Shown: positions 52,475 through 61,659, counted from the first letter of the stretch. The stretch: 64,000 nucleotides of DNA from Solibacillus daqui (GCF_028747805.1 NZ_CP114887.1:1419501-1483500); one strand, 5' to 3'. Notes: generated by a model from the letters alone, not told the origin. Made by a program: numbers and translations.

Positions 52475-52642
52475 TTGTACAATGGTGTGAGATTATCATA
52501 CTATAAATAAGAGGCTGCTATCCATGTGGCACAATAGAAGAAAAATAAAAGAGGCAGATAATGAAAAATTCCATCACTTAGATTCTTATACTAGTATAGC
52601 CACCAGTTGTCGTTTTTCCCGCACGACTGGTGGCTTTTTTTG
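52475..52642 (+). ncRNA. candidate small RNA (orphan promoter-terminator unit)
   Basis: TTGTAC (52475-52480), an 18-base spacer and TACTAT (52499-52504) suggest a promoter. About 95 bases later a strong terminator (AGCCACCAGTTGTCG at 52598 and CGACTGGTGGCT ending at 52635, then TTTTTTT) closes the unit. No protein gene fits between; the only short ORF would read through the terminator stem. Predicted RNA is about 130 bases, with an AAGAGGC sequence repeated in similar form (52511-52517 AGAGGCT, 52552 AGAGGCA). Confidence 0.3.
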
Positions 52643-52712
52643 AGGATAATCACATGTCTCAATTACGGAAATTATATATTCGTTTTTGTGTAAGCTGTTG
52701 AAAATTAAGTCC

Positions 52713-53312
52713 TCATTTATAAGCTTTTACTACGTTTTGAATAAGAGGAGTTCCGGTTTCTACTAAAGATTGATTATCATAGTTAAGTCCCCAATAATAA
52801 ATAGTTCCCAGTAAAGTTTGGATAATTACTTGGAAAAATTGTTTTTTTGAATCAATTTTTTTTAATGATCCATCCTTATTTCCATCCTCTATAATTTCTA
52901 AAATAATTTTAAAAAGTTTTCGATCTTCGCTTGTAAAAAATGTATGCTTTTGGTCAATAATCGCTGCAGAATATATAACCCTCATTAATTCCTTTCCCAT
53001 CTCTTTTTCAATGCTTGCATAAACGGATAAACAAAATGCTTCTAAACGATCAATTGCCAAATGGTGTTCTAATCTAATTTGAGAATATATATTTACATAG
53101 CTTTCATCCATTTCCATAAAGCGCATCATAAAAATACTAGACTTCGATGGGAAGTGTTGATAAAAGGAACCTTTAGAAGTCTCACTTTCTTTGACAATAC
53201 GATCAACAGAAATTTTATCATAGCCATACTTTTCAAAAAGGGCTAGTGCAACAGTCATTATATGTTGTTGTTTCTGAATCCCGCTCTCAGTTTTATTATC
53301 GGTATTGTACAT
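52713..53312 (-). CDS. TetR family transcriptional regulator
   Basis: 199 residues. The helix-turn-helix is at about 30-55 (KYGYDKISVDRIVKESETSKGSFYQHFPSK). The C-terminal ligand domain has no family motif I can name. It is divergent from the ketone-body operon and probably represses it. GGAGATAAT precedes ATG 53312. Confidence 0.88.
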   Translation of the reverse strand: MYNTDNKTESGIQKQQHIMTVALALFEKYGYDKISVDRIVKESETSKGSFYQHFPSKSSIFMMRFMEMDESYVNIYSQIRLEHHLAIDRLEAFCLSVYASIEKEMGKELMRVIYSAAIIDQKHTFFTSEDRKLFKIILEIIEDGNKDGSLKKIDSKKQFFQVIIQTLLGTIYYWGLNYDNQSLVETGTPLIQNVVKAYK

Positions 53313-53350
53313 ATTATCTCCTTTAAGTGTTTATCTTGTTAAAATATAAA

Positions 53351-53398
53351 TTGACTTACTATAATTACCATTATATCATTAGACTACAGTCTGGTCTA
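53351..53398 (+). promoter_or_regulatory. promoter and operator of the ketone-body operon
   Basis: TTGACT (53351-53356), exactly 17 bases, TATCAT (53374-53379). The 19-base interrupted palindrome TAGAC-N9-GTCTA (53380-53398) lies over the predicted transcription start, where a TetR protein would block transcription. Only the position supports the binding claim. Confidence 0.6.
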
Positions 53399-53415
53399 TG
53401 GAGGGGATGAGAATT

Positions 53416-54102
53416 ATGAAAAAGCTTAGAAAGCCAGAAGAGTTATCTATACTTTTTGAAGACTCTATGCGTTTACTTGTTGGGGGCTTTGGTATTTCCG
53501 GCACACCACTAACAGTTTTAGACGCTCTTGCTAAATTTGAAGCAGGTAACTATGAAGTTGTTAGTAATAACCTAGGGGACAATGGAAAAGGATTACACAA
53601 AGTTTTTATGGCTGGGAAAATCGACAAAGCTATTGGATCTTTTTTCACTATTAATAAAGAAGCTATAGAAGCATGGTCAAAGGGAGAATTAGAAATTGAG
53701 CTTTTACCACAAGGTACTTTAGCAGAAGCAATTCGTTGTGGAGGCGCTGGCATTGGTGGTTTTTATACCCCAACAGCATTAGGTACTAAATTGGCCGAAG
53801 GTAAAGAAGTACGTGAAATTGACGGTGTCCGGTATTTATTTGAAAAAGCAATCAAAGGGGACATCGCATTAATAAAAGCGGATAAGGCGGATAAAGCAGG
53901 AAATCTAGTTTACCATTCAACAGCACGTAACTTTAATCCAATGATGGCAACAGCAGCTAAAATTGTTATTGCTGAAGTTGATGAAATTGTTGAAATTGGC
54001 GAATTTAGCCCAGAAGAAATTGTAACTCCACATATTTATGTAGATTATATAGTGGAAAGTAAATATGTAAAGCAAGGAGGGAGTTACATTGAAACTAGAT
54101 AA
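53416..54102 (+). CDS. 3-oxoacid CoA-transferase, subunit A
   Basis: 228 residues from ATG 53416, which GGAGGGG precedes at nine bases. The glycine-rich start GGFGISGTPLTVLDAL (about 20-35) and LPQGTLAEAIRCGGAGIGGFYTPT are the CoA-binding loops of the alpha subunit of SCOT/AtoD enzymes. With subunit B it transfers CoA from succinyl-CoA or acetyl-CoA to acetoacetate. It overlaps subunit B by 14 bases. Confidence 0.92.
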   Translation: MKKLRKPEELSILFEDSMRLLVGGFGISGTPLTVLDALAKFEAGNYEVVSNNLGDNGKGLHKVFMAGKIDKAIGSFFTINKEAIEAWSKGELEIELLPQGTLAEAIRCGGAGIGGFYTPTALGTKLAEGKEVREIDGVRYLFEKAIKGDIALIKADKADKAGNLVYHSTARNFNPMMATAAKIVIAEVDEIVEIGEFSPEEIVTPHIYVDYIVESKYVKQGGSYIETR

Positions 54103-54730
54103 TAGAGAACTAATTGCTAAAAAAATAGCTGAAGAATTACAAGATGGAGAGGTTGTGAATTTAGGGGTAGGAATTCCAACTCTCGTAGCAAAATATATCG
54201 AAAATCATAATGTTTATTTGCAAACTGAAAATGGTTTAATTGGGATGGGACCACCGCCAGACGAAGAGAACATTGATATTGATCTAATTGATGCTGGTAA
54301 AACACCAGTAACAATTACACCTGAAGCGTCATTTTTTGATAGCGCATTTTCTTTTGGAATGATCCGTGGAGGACATGTAGATGTAGCAGTTTTAGGAACG
54401 TTAGAAGTAGATTGTTATGGGGAGATTGCCAACTGGGCTGTGCCAAATCAACCAATTTTAGGAGTTGGTGGAGCAATGGATTTAGTTGCAGGTGCAAAAA
54501 AAGTCATCGTTGCTAGTACCTTGTTTACAAAAGACGGTTCACCAAAATTAGTAAAAAAACTGACATTAGACTCCAGTGGAGAAAGAAAAGTTGATCAATT
54601 TGTAACAGAATATGCAAATTTCATGTTCCAAGATGGCGAAGTGATTGTAAAAGATATTTACGGATCACTCAGCTTTGAAGAACTTGAAGAAAAAATTGGT
54701 TTTCCTTTAAAATTTAAAATAACTAAATAA
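54089..54730 (+). CDS. 3-oxoacid CoA-transferase, subunit B
   Basis: 213 residues. GEVVNLGVGIPTLVAKYIE-like N-terminus (EVVNLGVGIPTLVAKYI), the catalytic Glu in QTENGLIGMG and GGHVDVAVLGTLEVD fit the beta subunit. Its ATG/TTG start lies within the end of subunit A: TTG 54089 with GGAGGG upstream. Together the two activate acetoacetate. Confidence 0.92.
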   Translation: MKLDNRELIAKKIAEELQDGEVVNLGVGIPTLVAKYIENHNVYLQTENGLIGMGPPPDEENIDIDLIDAGKTPVTITPEASFFDSAFSFGMIRGGHVDVAVLGTLEVDCYGEIANWAVPNQPILGVGGAMDLVAGAKKVIVASTLFTKDGSPKLVKKLTLDSSGERKVDQFVTEYANFMFQDGEVIVKDIYGSLSFEELEEKIGFPLKFKITK

Positions 54731-54747
54731 GTTGGGGAGGATTAGCT

Positions 54748-56058
54748 ATGTGGAGTTTAATTACAATCGTTATCTCATTAATACTACTAATTGTATTAGC
54801 GCTTCGTGGTTATAGTATCATTATTATTGCTCCAGTTGTCAGTTTGTTTGTAATGGTAACAAATGGTTTCTCGATATTAGAAACATTTCAAGAAACTTAT
54901 ATGTCTGGATTTATAAATTATGTGAAAAATTACTTCCTCATATTCTTATTTGCCGCAATATTCGGTAAATTGATGGATGATAGTGGTGCTGCTCGTCAAA
55001 TTGCTAACTTACTATTAAAAATTGTTGGTAAAGATAGCAAATATAAAGTACTAGTTGCAGTAATGATTATTTGTGCATTTTTAACGTATGGTGGCGTTAG
55101 TCTATTCGTAGTTATTTTTGCAGTATTACCGATTGCTAAGCCCCTATTTAAAGAATTGGAAATTCCTTGGCATTTGTTTATGGCTCCATTCTTTACTGGG
55201 ATAGGAACATTTACAATGACGATGTTACCGGGTACACCATCTGTTCAAAACATCATTCCGACTAAATATTTAGGTACAACTGTAACAGCTGCCCCATTAT
55301 TAGGGATTATCGCAGCGGTATTCGTTATTGCGATTAACTTATGGTATATGAAGTTTGCGCTAAAACGCTCTGAAGCAAGAGGCGAAACATATTCTGGTAT
55401 GAAAAACCCTGATAACGATGAAAAAGGAAGTATTAAAGATATTTATGCAGGACGTAAATTACCGAATCAATTTATTAGTTTAATCCCACCTATTGCTTTA
55501 TTAGTCACTTTAAATTTATTTGAAGTTCCAATTATCTATACATTAATGGGAGTTGTTGTATTAACTACAATTTTATTCTGGAAAAATATCGAAATCAAAA
55601 AAGATACAATTAATAATGGTACTACTTCAGCCATATTACCAATTATTAATACAAGTGCAGATGTTGGTTACGGTTCAGTAATTGCGATTACAGCAGGCTT
55701 CACATTATTTAATGATGCTATGGCAGATATTCCAGGAAGCCCATTAATTTCACTATTTATTGCGACTACTGCATTAGCTGGTATCACTGGTTCATCAAGT
55801 GGTGGGTTAGGGATTGCGATGGAAGCGCTCTCCCAAACATATTTAAACCTAGGATTAAATCCAGAAGCTATGCACCGAGTAGCTGCGGTCGCCTCTGGAG
55901 GATTAGATTCATTACCACATAATGGTGCAGTAATTACGATTTTAGTTGCTTCTAAATTAACTCATAAGGAAGCATATATGCATATTTTTGCAGTTTCAGT
56001 AATTGCACCACTACTTGCTGCGATTCCAATGTTAATTGCTGCAGTTTTATTATACTAA
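54748..56058 (+). CDS. GntP family permease, probable ketone-body transporter
   Basis: 436 residues with about 12 helices. GntP-type signatures are IFLFAAIFGKLMDDSGAARQIA near 65-85, GGVSLFVVIFAVLPIAKPLF, and GIAMEALSQTYLNLGLNPEAMHRVAAVASGGLDSLPHNGAVIT. In this operon, between CoA-transferase and thiolase-side genes, it probably imports acetoacetate or 3-hydroxybutyrate instead of gluconate. GGGGAGGA precedes ATG 54748. Confidence 0.85.
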   Translation: MWSLITIVISLILLIVLALRGYSIIIIAPVVSLFVMVTNGFSILETFQETYMSGFINYVKNYFLIFLFAAIFGKLMDDSGAARQIANLLLKIVGKDSKYKVLVAVMIICAFLTYGGVSLFVVIFAVLPIAKPLFKELEIPWHLFMAPFFTGIGTFTMTMLPGTPSVQNIIPTKYLGTTVTAAPLLGIIAAVFVIAINLWYMKFALKRSEARGETYSGMKNPDNDEKGSIKDIYAGRKLPNQFISLIPPIALLVTLNLFEVPIIYTLMGVVVLTTILFWKNIEIKKDTINNGTTSAILPIINTSADVGYGSVIAITAGFTLFNDAMADIPGSPLISLFIATTALAGITGSSSGGLGIAMEALSQTYLNLGLNPEAMHRVAAVASGGLDSLPHNGAVITILVASKLTHKEAYMHIFAVSVIAPLLAAIPMLIAAVLLY

Positions 56059-56076
56059 TTTTTGGGAGGGATCGGC

Positions 56077-57042
56077 ATGGTGGAAAATGTAGGTGTTATC
56101 GGTTCTGGAACAATGGGGTTCGGAATTGCGTTTCAATTCATTACAAACGGTACGCAAGTTACTATTCAAGACATTCGTAGTGAAGCGTTTGAACTTGCTA
56201 AAGAAAAGTTAAAGACGTACTTAACCATCTTCCGTGAAGAGGGCGTTTTATTTACTGATACTGAAGAAGTAATTATAGATCGCTTAAAATTTACTACAAA
56301 AATTGAAGATTTAAAGCATTGCGATTTAATAATTGAATCAGCGACTGAAAATTTAGAACTGAAACAGAAGATTTTCAAGCAACTGGATGAAATTTGTGAT
56401 GAAAAAACAATTTTAGCGTCAAATACATCTAGTTTAAGATTATCGGAAATTACTAGAGATATTAGTGAATCAAGAAAGCAACGTGTTCTTTTAACTCACT
56501 TTTTTAATCCTGCTCATATTGTACCTTTAGTTGAATTATTAAAAGCACCTGAAACATCACAAGAAGTATATAACGAAGTAGATACTTTTATGAAAAAAGT
56601 AGGTAAGGTGACGATTGAAGTTAAAAAAGAAGTACCAGGTTTAGTTGCAAACCGTATTCAAACAGCACTTGCAAGAGAAGCTCTTGCGTTACTTGAAGAT
56701 GGCATTGTATCAGAGCACGATTTAGAAAATGCAATTTTTGCTGGTCCAGGTTTTAGATTTTCAACTAGTGGATTATTAAAAATAATGGACTTTGGGGGTT
56801 TAGATGTTTGGAACATCGTTTTAGATCAGTTACAACCTGTTCTAGAATCTAATATCCGTTCATTTGAAATTTTAAAAGACAAAGTACAAGCTAATAAATT
56901 CGGAGTTAAAACGTCTCAGGGGTTCTTTGAATACCCAGGTAAAAGCTTGGATAGTTATGTAGTCGAAAGAGATCGTTCGCTAGTTCAGCAATTAAAAGTT
57001 TTCAATAAAATATTAAATACGAAGGAGCATGAGCATGCGTAA
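56077..57042 (+). CDS. 3-hydroxyacyl-CoA dehydrogenase family protein
   Basis: 321 residues. The NAD-binding site is GVIGSGTMGFGIAF near the start. The catalytic His-Glu pair is in THFFNPAHIVPLVE. The C-terminal helical domain is present (VPGLVANRIQTALAREAL). ATG 56077 follows TTGGGAGGGAT; the in-frame TTG 56062 overlaps that site. It would oxidise L-3-hydroxyacyl-CoA, giving a second route next to the free-acid 3-hydroxybutyrate dehydrogenase. Confidence 0.88.
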   Translation: MVENVGVIGSGTMGFGIAFQFITNGTQVTIQDIRSEAFELAKEKLKTYLTIFREEGVLFTDTEEVIIDRLKFTTKIEDLKHCDLIIESATENLELKQKIFKQLDEICDEKTILASNTSSLRLSEITRDISESRKQRVLLTHFFNPAHIVPLVELLKAPETSQEVYNEVDTFMKKVGKVTIEVKKEVPGLVANRIQTALAREALALLEDGIVSEHDLENAIFAGPGFRFSTSGLLKIMDFGGLDVWNIVLDQLQPVLESNIRSFEILKDKVQANKFGVKTSQGFFEYPGKSLDSYVVERDRSLVQQLKVFNKILNTKEHEHA

Positions 57043-57781
57043 TGTTTTAATTACAGGTGCAGCAGGTGGTTTAGGTCAAGCGATGGTAAAAAAATTCATA
57101 GATGAAGGGGATTATGTTTTCGCTGCTGATTTGGCTATCGATGAATTAAATAAAGTGGTAGAAGCATTTCCTGGAAAAGTAACTGCTGTTGAACTTGATG
57201 TAACAAGTGCCCAATCAGTACAAAATGTAATCGATTCCATTTGTAAGGAACAAGAGTTACATGTCGTTGTTAATAATGCCGGTTTACAACACAGAGATAA
57301 GATTGAAGACTTCCCAGAAGAAAAGTGGGATTTATTGCAAAATGTAATGTTAAAGGGTCCATTTTTAATTACTAAATACGTATTTCCATATATGAAAAAA
57401 CAAAATTACGGAAGAATTGTAAATATTTCTTCTGTGCATGGTGAGATGGCTACACCTGAAAAAGTAGCTTATGTTGCTGCTAAACATGGGGTTATTGGGT
57501 TAACGCGCGTTGCAGCACTTGAAGGAGCTGCCTATGGTATTACGGTTAATGCAGTATTACCAGGACCTGTAAAAACACCATTACTCCAAAAGCAATTAAA
57601 TGATTTAGCTCAAAATAAAGGTATGTCTGAAGCAGAAGCATTAAGTGAAATTATTTATCCTAAGCAAGCAATGGAACGCTTTATCACAGCAGAAGAAATT
57701 GCGGATGGAGTTTATTTTATTTCTTCAAAACATGCAACAGGTATTACGGGTGAAATGTTAAATGTCTCAGGTGGAATGTAA
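57035..57781 (+). CDS. 3-hydroxybutyrate dehydrogenase (SDR family)
   Basis: 248 residues. TGAAGGLG (7-14) binds NAD, NNAG marks the adenine site, the catalytic YVAAK is in VAYVAAKHGVIGL, and VNAVLPGPVKTPLLQKQL fits the family of BdhA-type 3-hydroxybutyrate dehydrogenases. It converts 3-hydroxybutyrate to acetoacetate. ATG 57035 is preferred over 57029 because AAGGAG lies seven bases upstream; it overlaps the previous gene by eight bases. Confidence 0.88.
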   Translation: MRNVLITGAAGGLGQAMVKKFIDEGDYVFAADLAIDELNKVVEAFPGKVTAVELDVTSAQSVQNVIDSICKEQELHVVVNNAGLQHRDKIEDFPEEKWDLLQNVMLKGPFLITKYVFPYMKKQNYGRIVNISSVHGEMATPEKVAYVAAKHGVIGLTRVAALEGAAYGITVNAVLPGPVKTPLLQKQLNDLAQNKGMSEAEALSEIIYPKQAMERFITAEEIADGVYFISSKHATGITGEMLNVSGGM

Positions 57782-57793
57782 AGGAGGAATAAT

Positions 57794-58975
57794 ATGACAG
57801 CTTATATTATTAGTGGTAGTCGAACTGCATTTGGTACATTTGGTGGATCATTAGCGAATACAACCGATATAGATTTAGGTGTAGTTGCAACAACAGAAGC
57901 AATTAAACGCTCGAAAATTTCTACTGAAGATATAGGTGAAATTGTCTTCGGTAATATTATCCAAACAAATGAGTCTTCGGCATATTTAGCGAGACATATC
58001 GGCTTAAAGAGTGGATTAGCTCACGAAAGCTCAGCATTAACTGTTAATCGTTTATGTGGATCTGGTCTACAGGCTATTGTAACAGTTGCTAAAGAAATTA
58101 GTTTAGGAACATACGATGTTGGTGTGGCTGGGGGTACTGAAAATATGAGTCAAGCGCCTCATGTTTTACAGGGTACGCGCTTTGGGTCTCCTAATAAGTC
58201 ACCAAACGTAGTCGATATGCTCTGGTCTACTTTACATGATACTGTAGCTGGTTGTGGCATGGGGATGACAGCTGAAAATTTGGCTGACAAATACTCAATT
58301 TCAAGAGAAGAACAGGATCAATTTGCACATGAATCACATAAACGAGCAGCAATAGCTCAGAATTCGGGTAGATTTGAAGAAGAAATTGTGCCAGTAATAG
58401 TTAAAAAGGGCAAGAAAAGTCTAGAGTTTAAAGAAGACGAACATATTCGAGCAGAAATCTCCGTTGAAAAATTAGCTACTTTAAAGCCAGCATTTAAGAA
58501 TGATGGTACAGTTACTGCTGGTAATGCGAGTGGAATCAATGATGGTGCAGCCGCAGTTGTCATAGTTTCAGATGCGTATTTACAACAGCATCAGTTAAAA
58601 CCATTAGCAAAAATTGTAGCATCTGCAACTGCAGGTGTTGATCCAACAATTATGGGAATTGGTCCAGTTCCCGCAATTCAAAAGCTATTAAAGCAAACAA
58701 ATTTAACAACTGATGACATCGGGTTGTTTGAATTAAATGAGGCGTTTGCTGCACAGTCTTTAGCTGTAATAAAGGAGTTAGGGTTAAACAGTGAAATTGT
58801 GAATGTTAACGGTGGTGCAGTAGCTTTAGGTCACCCAGTAGGAGCAAGTGGTGCTAGAATTGCATACTCACTATCATTAGAGATGCAAAAACGAGGTGTA
58901 AAATATGGTGTCGCTAGTCTTTGCATTGGCGGTGGCCAGGGGATTGCAGTACTTTTAGAAAATCCTTCAGTCTAA
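57794..58975 (+). CDS. acetyl-CoA C-acetyltransferase (thiolase)
   Basis: 393 residues. The acylated Cys88 is in NRLCGSGLQA. The His is in NGGAVALGHPVGASGARI, and the second Cys is in CIGGGQGIAV. It splits acetoacetyl-CoA into two acetyl-CoA, the last step of ketone-body use. AAGGAGG precedes ATG 57794. It is the last gene of the operon. Confidence 0.95.
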   Translation: MTAYIISGSRTAFGTFGGSLANTTDIDLGVVATTEAIKRSKISTEDIGEIVFGNIIQTNESSAYLARHIGLKSGLAHESSALTVNRLCGSGLQAIVTVAKEISLGTYDVGVAGGTENMSQAPHVLQGTRFGSPNKSPNVVDMLWSTLHDTVAGCGMGMTAENLADKYSISREEQDQFAHESHKRAAIAQNSGRFEEEIVPVIVKKGKKSLEFKEDEHIRAEISVEKLATLKPAFKNDGTVTAGNASGINDGAAAVVIVSDAYLQQHQLKPLAKIVASATAGVDPTIMGIGPVPAIQKLLKQTNLTTDDIGLFELNEAFAAQSLAVIKELGLNSEIVNVNGGAVALGHPVGASGARIAYSLSLEMQKRGVKYGVASLCIGGGQGIAVLLENPSV

Positions 58976-59503
58976 AAATATGTGTTTTTCAACTAATTCC
59001 CTAAAATTATAAAAAACCATGCATTTTTCTATGAACCCCAAAATAAATAATGTACGGTTTTAATGATTAAAGTTAGCGCTTAGTCTAGTACTCAAAATCT
59101 CAAATCTAAGCGCTAACTTAATATTATAACACATGTGTTGATTAACCAAAATAATCCAGTATTGATTTGATTTAATTCATAATGAAACGCGAGGAATTCT
59201 TTGAGTCTAATACGCCATTCAATCGACAAGGTTGTTGCAAGTAACTTACATTTGACAAGGAATCTCTCTTTTTTTGTTTGTTTTTATGGGAAATAAATGG
59301 TCAATAAACAGACGTGATTGAATTTCGAAATATTCAATTACCTATCACGAAAACTTATGATTTTAGAAAATAATATTTCAATAAAAGCCTAGTCACAAAA
59401 TGTTGATTTAACAGCATTGTGTGACTTTTTTTACATGTTCAGACTTTTGTTTGGAAACGTTATTTTGTTCGTTCGTGCATGACTATAAAAAATTTAAATT
59501 TCA
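58976..59503. other. intergenic region after the ketone-body operon
   Basis: 528 bases without a supported gene. It holds one notable structure, the inverted repeat AAGTTAGCGCTTAG (59070-59083) and CTAAGCGCTAACTT (59106-59119), exact over 14 bases with a 22-base loop. A T-tract is missing, so its role as terminator of the operon is uncertain. Confidence 0.5.
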
Positions 59504-60709
59504 TTAAGATTGGACAACTATGTGAATTGAAGTAGGTTCTTTTGAAATAATATCACCTTCAAATTCCCCTATATTCTCAATTATAAGTCGATTATCAATA
59601 TGTATAGGTGGATGATTTAAAAATAGTTCTATTAACTGAACATCTCTGAAATTTTTTTCAAACCTAGTACAAACAGGTTGTTCAATAAAATATTCTTTAT
59701 TCATTACTTTTAGGCTTAAAAAATTGTGATGTAATGCTTGTGTAATTAATTGAGTAATATTCATTGGGTCGAAGCCTACTAATTTTATGGCACCTGAGAT
59801 AGTTAGTTTTATGCCTTCAGATTTATTAAAGTTTTCGAATGCTATTAATTTAGTTGTTTTAGCATTGTTTATTATTTGAGAAACTTCTTCTGAATTATTA
59901 GGTACATTTACTTCAATAGGCATGTAGTTAGGGTAAGTATTTTTGAAAAAGTGATACAAGTTTAACTTTGATTTTGTAAATTCTACTTTCCAGTCATTTG
60001 AAATGTCATCTAATAATAGACAAATAAATAAACCCGAATTATAGCAACTACTTCGAATATTTATTTGTAGTAATTTGTTATCCAATAATTGTTCTGCATA
60101 TTTGCTAATTACATCTTCTTCAACAGAACTAATATCGGCTAACGCTTGATATTCAACATAAAATGCAGTTCCTTCAATCGTTTCAACTGAATTTTCATAT
60201 TCTACATAATCAGAAAATAGTTCCATCCTTTTATCTCTAAGTGTGATAAATTCGTTTATTTTTTGCTTTTTTTCAATTAAATCGGTTGATATAAAAGCTT
60301 CGAAAAGTCTTTTTCTTTCTAAAATACGTAGTTGAACATTATTAAAATCAATTGGATAGTTAAATCCTAATAGTTCATTTGGGTAACGGTTTTCTTCGGA
60401 TAAATGTTGAAATACATGAAATGATTCATGTATAAGCAAAGAATAGATAATCTCAAATGAATCATAAAGTGTAGTGTCTACAATAGCTGTCGGTACTTCT
60501 TCAAATAGTATACAAGTACAAGCATGAAATTCTTCCGTTTTAGCCAATTTGATATACTGCTCTTCTTTGCATTTAGGATGATTAAATAAAAAGACATCTT
60601 TATCGTCAAAAATGGCAAAGGCAACGGGTATAAATCCGTCCCAATATTTCTCTTGTTCAAATGGTAAGCTATTTAAAATTCGTTCTATAATGTTTTGCAT
60701 GAAATTCAC
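59504..60709 (-). CDS. predicted zinc metallopeptidase-like protein (HExxH)
   Basis: 401 residues. HESFH at 94-98 (LLIHESFHVFQH) is a zinc HExxH motif. A downstream Glu, in ETIEGTAFYVEY (179 or 186), could be the third ligand as in gluzincins. No signal peptide or membrane segment is seen, so it would be cytoplasmic. The C-terminal half has no known domain. GGTGAATT precedes ATG 60709. The gene is isolated, and the substrate is unknown. Confidence 0.6.
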   Translation of the reverse strand: MNFMQNIIERILNSLPFEQEKYWDGFIPVAFAIFDDKDVFLFNHPKCKEEQYIKLAKTEEFHACTCILFEEVPTAIVDTTLYDSFEIIYSLLIHESFHVFQHLSEENRYPNELLGFNYPIDFNNVQLRILERKRLFEAFISTDLIEKKQKINEFITLRDKRMELFSDYVEYENSVETIEGTAFYVEYQALADISSVEEDVISKYAEQLLDNKLLQINIRSSCYNSGLFICLLLDDISNDWKVEFTKSKLNLYHFFKNTYPNYMPIEVNVPNNSEEVSQIINNAKTTKLIAFENFNKSEGIKLTISGAIKLVGFDPMNITQLITQALHHNFLSLKVMNKEYFIEQPVCTRFEKNFRDVQLIELFLNHPPIHIDNRLIIENIGEFEGDIISKEPTSIHIVVQS

Positions 60710-60960
60710 CTTTCAATATTAGTAATAGATAAAAACTTACATTATCGATATGCACCATTTCTTAAACTCTCATTTAATTATACAGTTTTTACATTTAATT
60801 TAACTGAAAATTAAAATATTTAAATGACTATCTTTTAAAAAGGAAACGAAGATGTTCAATTCTTTATTATATTAGATATCACTGGGAATCGAGTAAGCGT
60901 GTTGCTGCATATGAGCATGACGATTAACTTGGTGTGGAAAGGTAATGAAGCAGTCCCTTT

Positions 60961-61080
60961 TCATATACGAAACTAGCTTGTCCAGAAGGGTTTAAAACGA
61001 AGCAACTGGCAAAAATACAGCTAGAGGAAAAAAATAATCAATTACAGAAAGAGCATGTACCACAGCAACTACTCGCTTAA
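60961..61080 (+). pseudogene. remnant of an unknown gene
   Basis: A 39-codon stretch ends in KIQLEEKNNQLQKEHVPQ then QLLA and a stop. Its upstream sequence is broken by stops and no start with a binding site exists. The family is not recognised. Confidence 0.3.
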
Positions 61081-61144
61081 GTAGCATGGTAGCTATGGCG
61101 AGAGCTGTTTGTTTATCGCCTCAGATAGGCAAATCCAAGCTTAG

Positions 61145-61312
61145 CTCACAAATGCAGCGAATGTCTTGAAGGGCATTTTAACTGCACTTGTCGCTTTAGT
61201 TGGTATTTGTGCAACTTTATTTATTATTATTAAGCGCATGCCATCAGCAAATGATCCGCATGAGAAGAATGAGAGCGCTAAGCTTGTTTGTACTTTAGCG
61301 GCATTAGCATAA
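61145..61312 (+). pseudogene. C-terminal remnant of a membrane transporter gene
   Basis: After an in-frame TAG at 61142, 55 codons read a hydrophobic helix (ILTALVALVGICATLFIII) followed by KRMPSANDPHEKNES and a short tail. This looks like the last helix and tail of a major-facilitator-type protein. No start or upstream part is left. Confidence 0.4.
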
Positions 61313-61488
61313 AAGAAAAAAAGTCTATATCCCGAGAATATATAATTGGGTTAGTGTATTTTTCATCCAAAATGAAGCTTCTAATCTTGCATGACTCAGT
61401 TCCTCTAAAGGACGTGGGAAAAGGTGTTTTATAGTGGAAAAAGTTTTATAATAAGGATTTGGATACTGTTGAAAGGAATGTGAATCTT

Positions 61489-61659
61489 ATGTTTACATAT
61501 GAAACGATTTGCCGTTATTGCCGCAAGCCCTTTTTCTTGCGAGAAGGCACAAAAAAATACCAGCAATATAAAGTGAATCGTCATGCAAATATTTCGTGTG
61601 ACACCTGTGAACGACGCATTGAGGACGATTCACGTAAATATCTGTTTGACCGCGATTAA
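61489..61659 (+). CDS. small zinc-ribbon protein
   Basis: 56 residues from ATG 61489. Two CxxC knuckles (CRYC and CDTC) about 32 residues apart would bind one zinc. The rest is basic (FFLREGTKKYQQYKVNRH). A ten-residue longer version from TTG 61459 is possible. AAAGGA stands somewhat far upstream. Function unknown. Confidence 0.6.
   Translation: MFTYETICRYCRKPFFLREGTKKYQQYKVNRHANISCDTCERRIEDDSRKYLFDRD

Larger units (their letters stand above)
60710..61488. other. decayed region with gene remnants
   Basis: 779 bases without an intact gene. Two C-terminal gene remnants can be read (about 60961-61080 and 61145-61312), both ending in normal stop codons after otherwise interrupted frames. It looks like a graveyard of former coding sequence between the metallopeptidase-like gene and the small zinc-ribbon genes. 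Confidence 0.45.

Noticed and set aside
52525..52641. 39-codon ORF inside the candidate small RNA
   Set aside because: It reads through the terminator stem and T-tract and has no good binding site.
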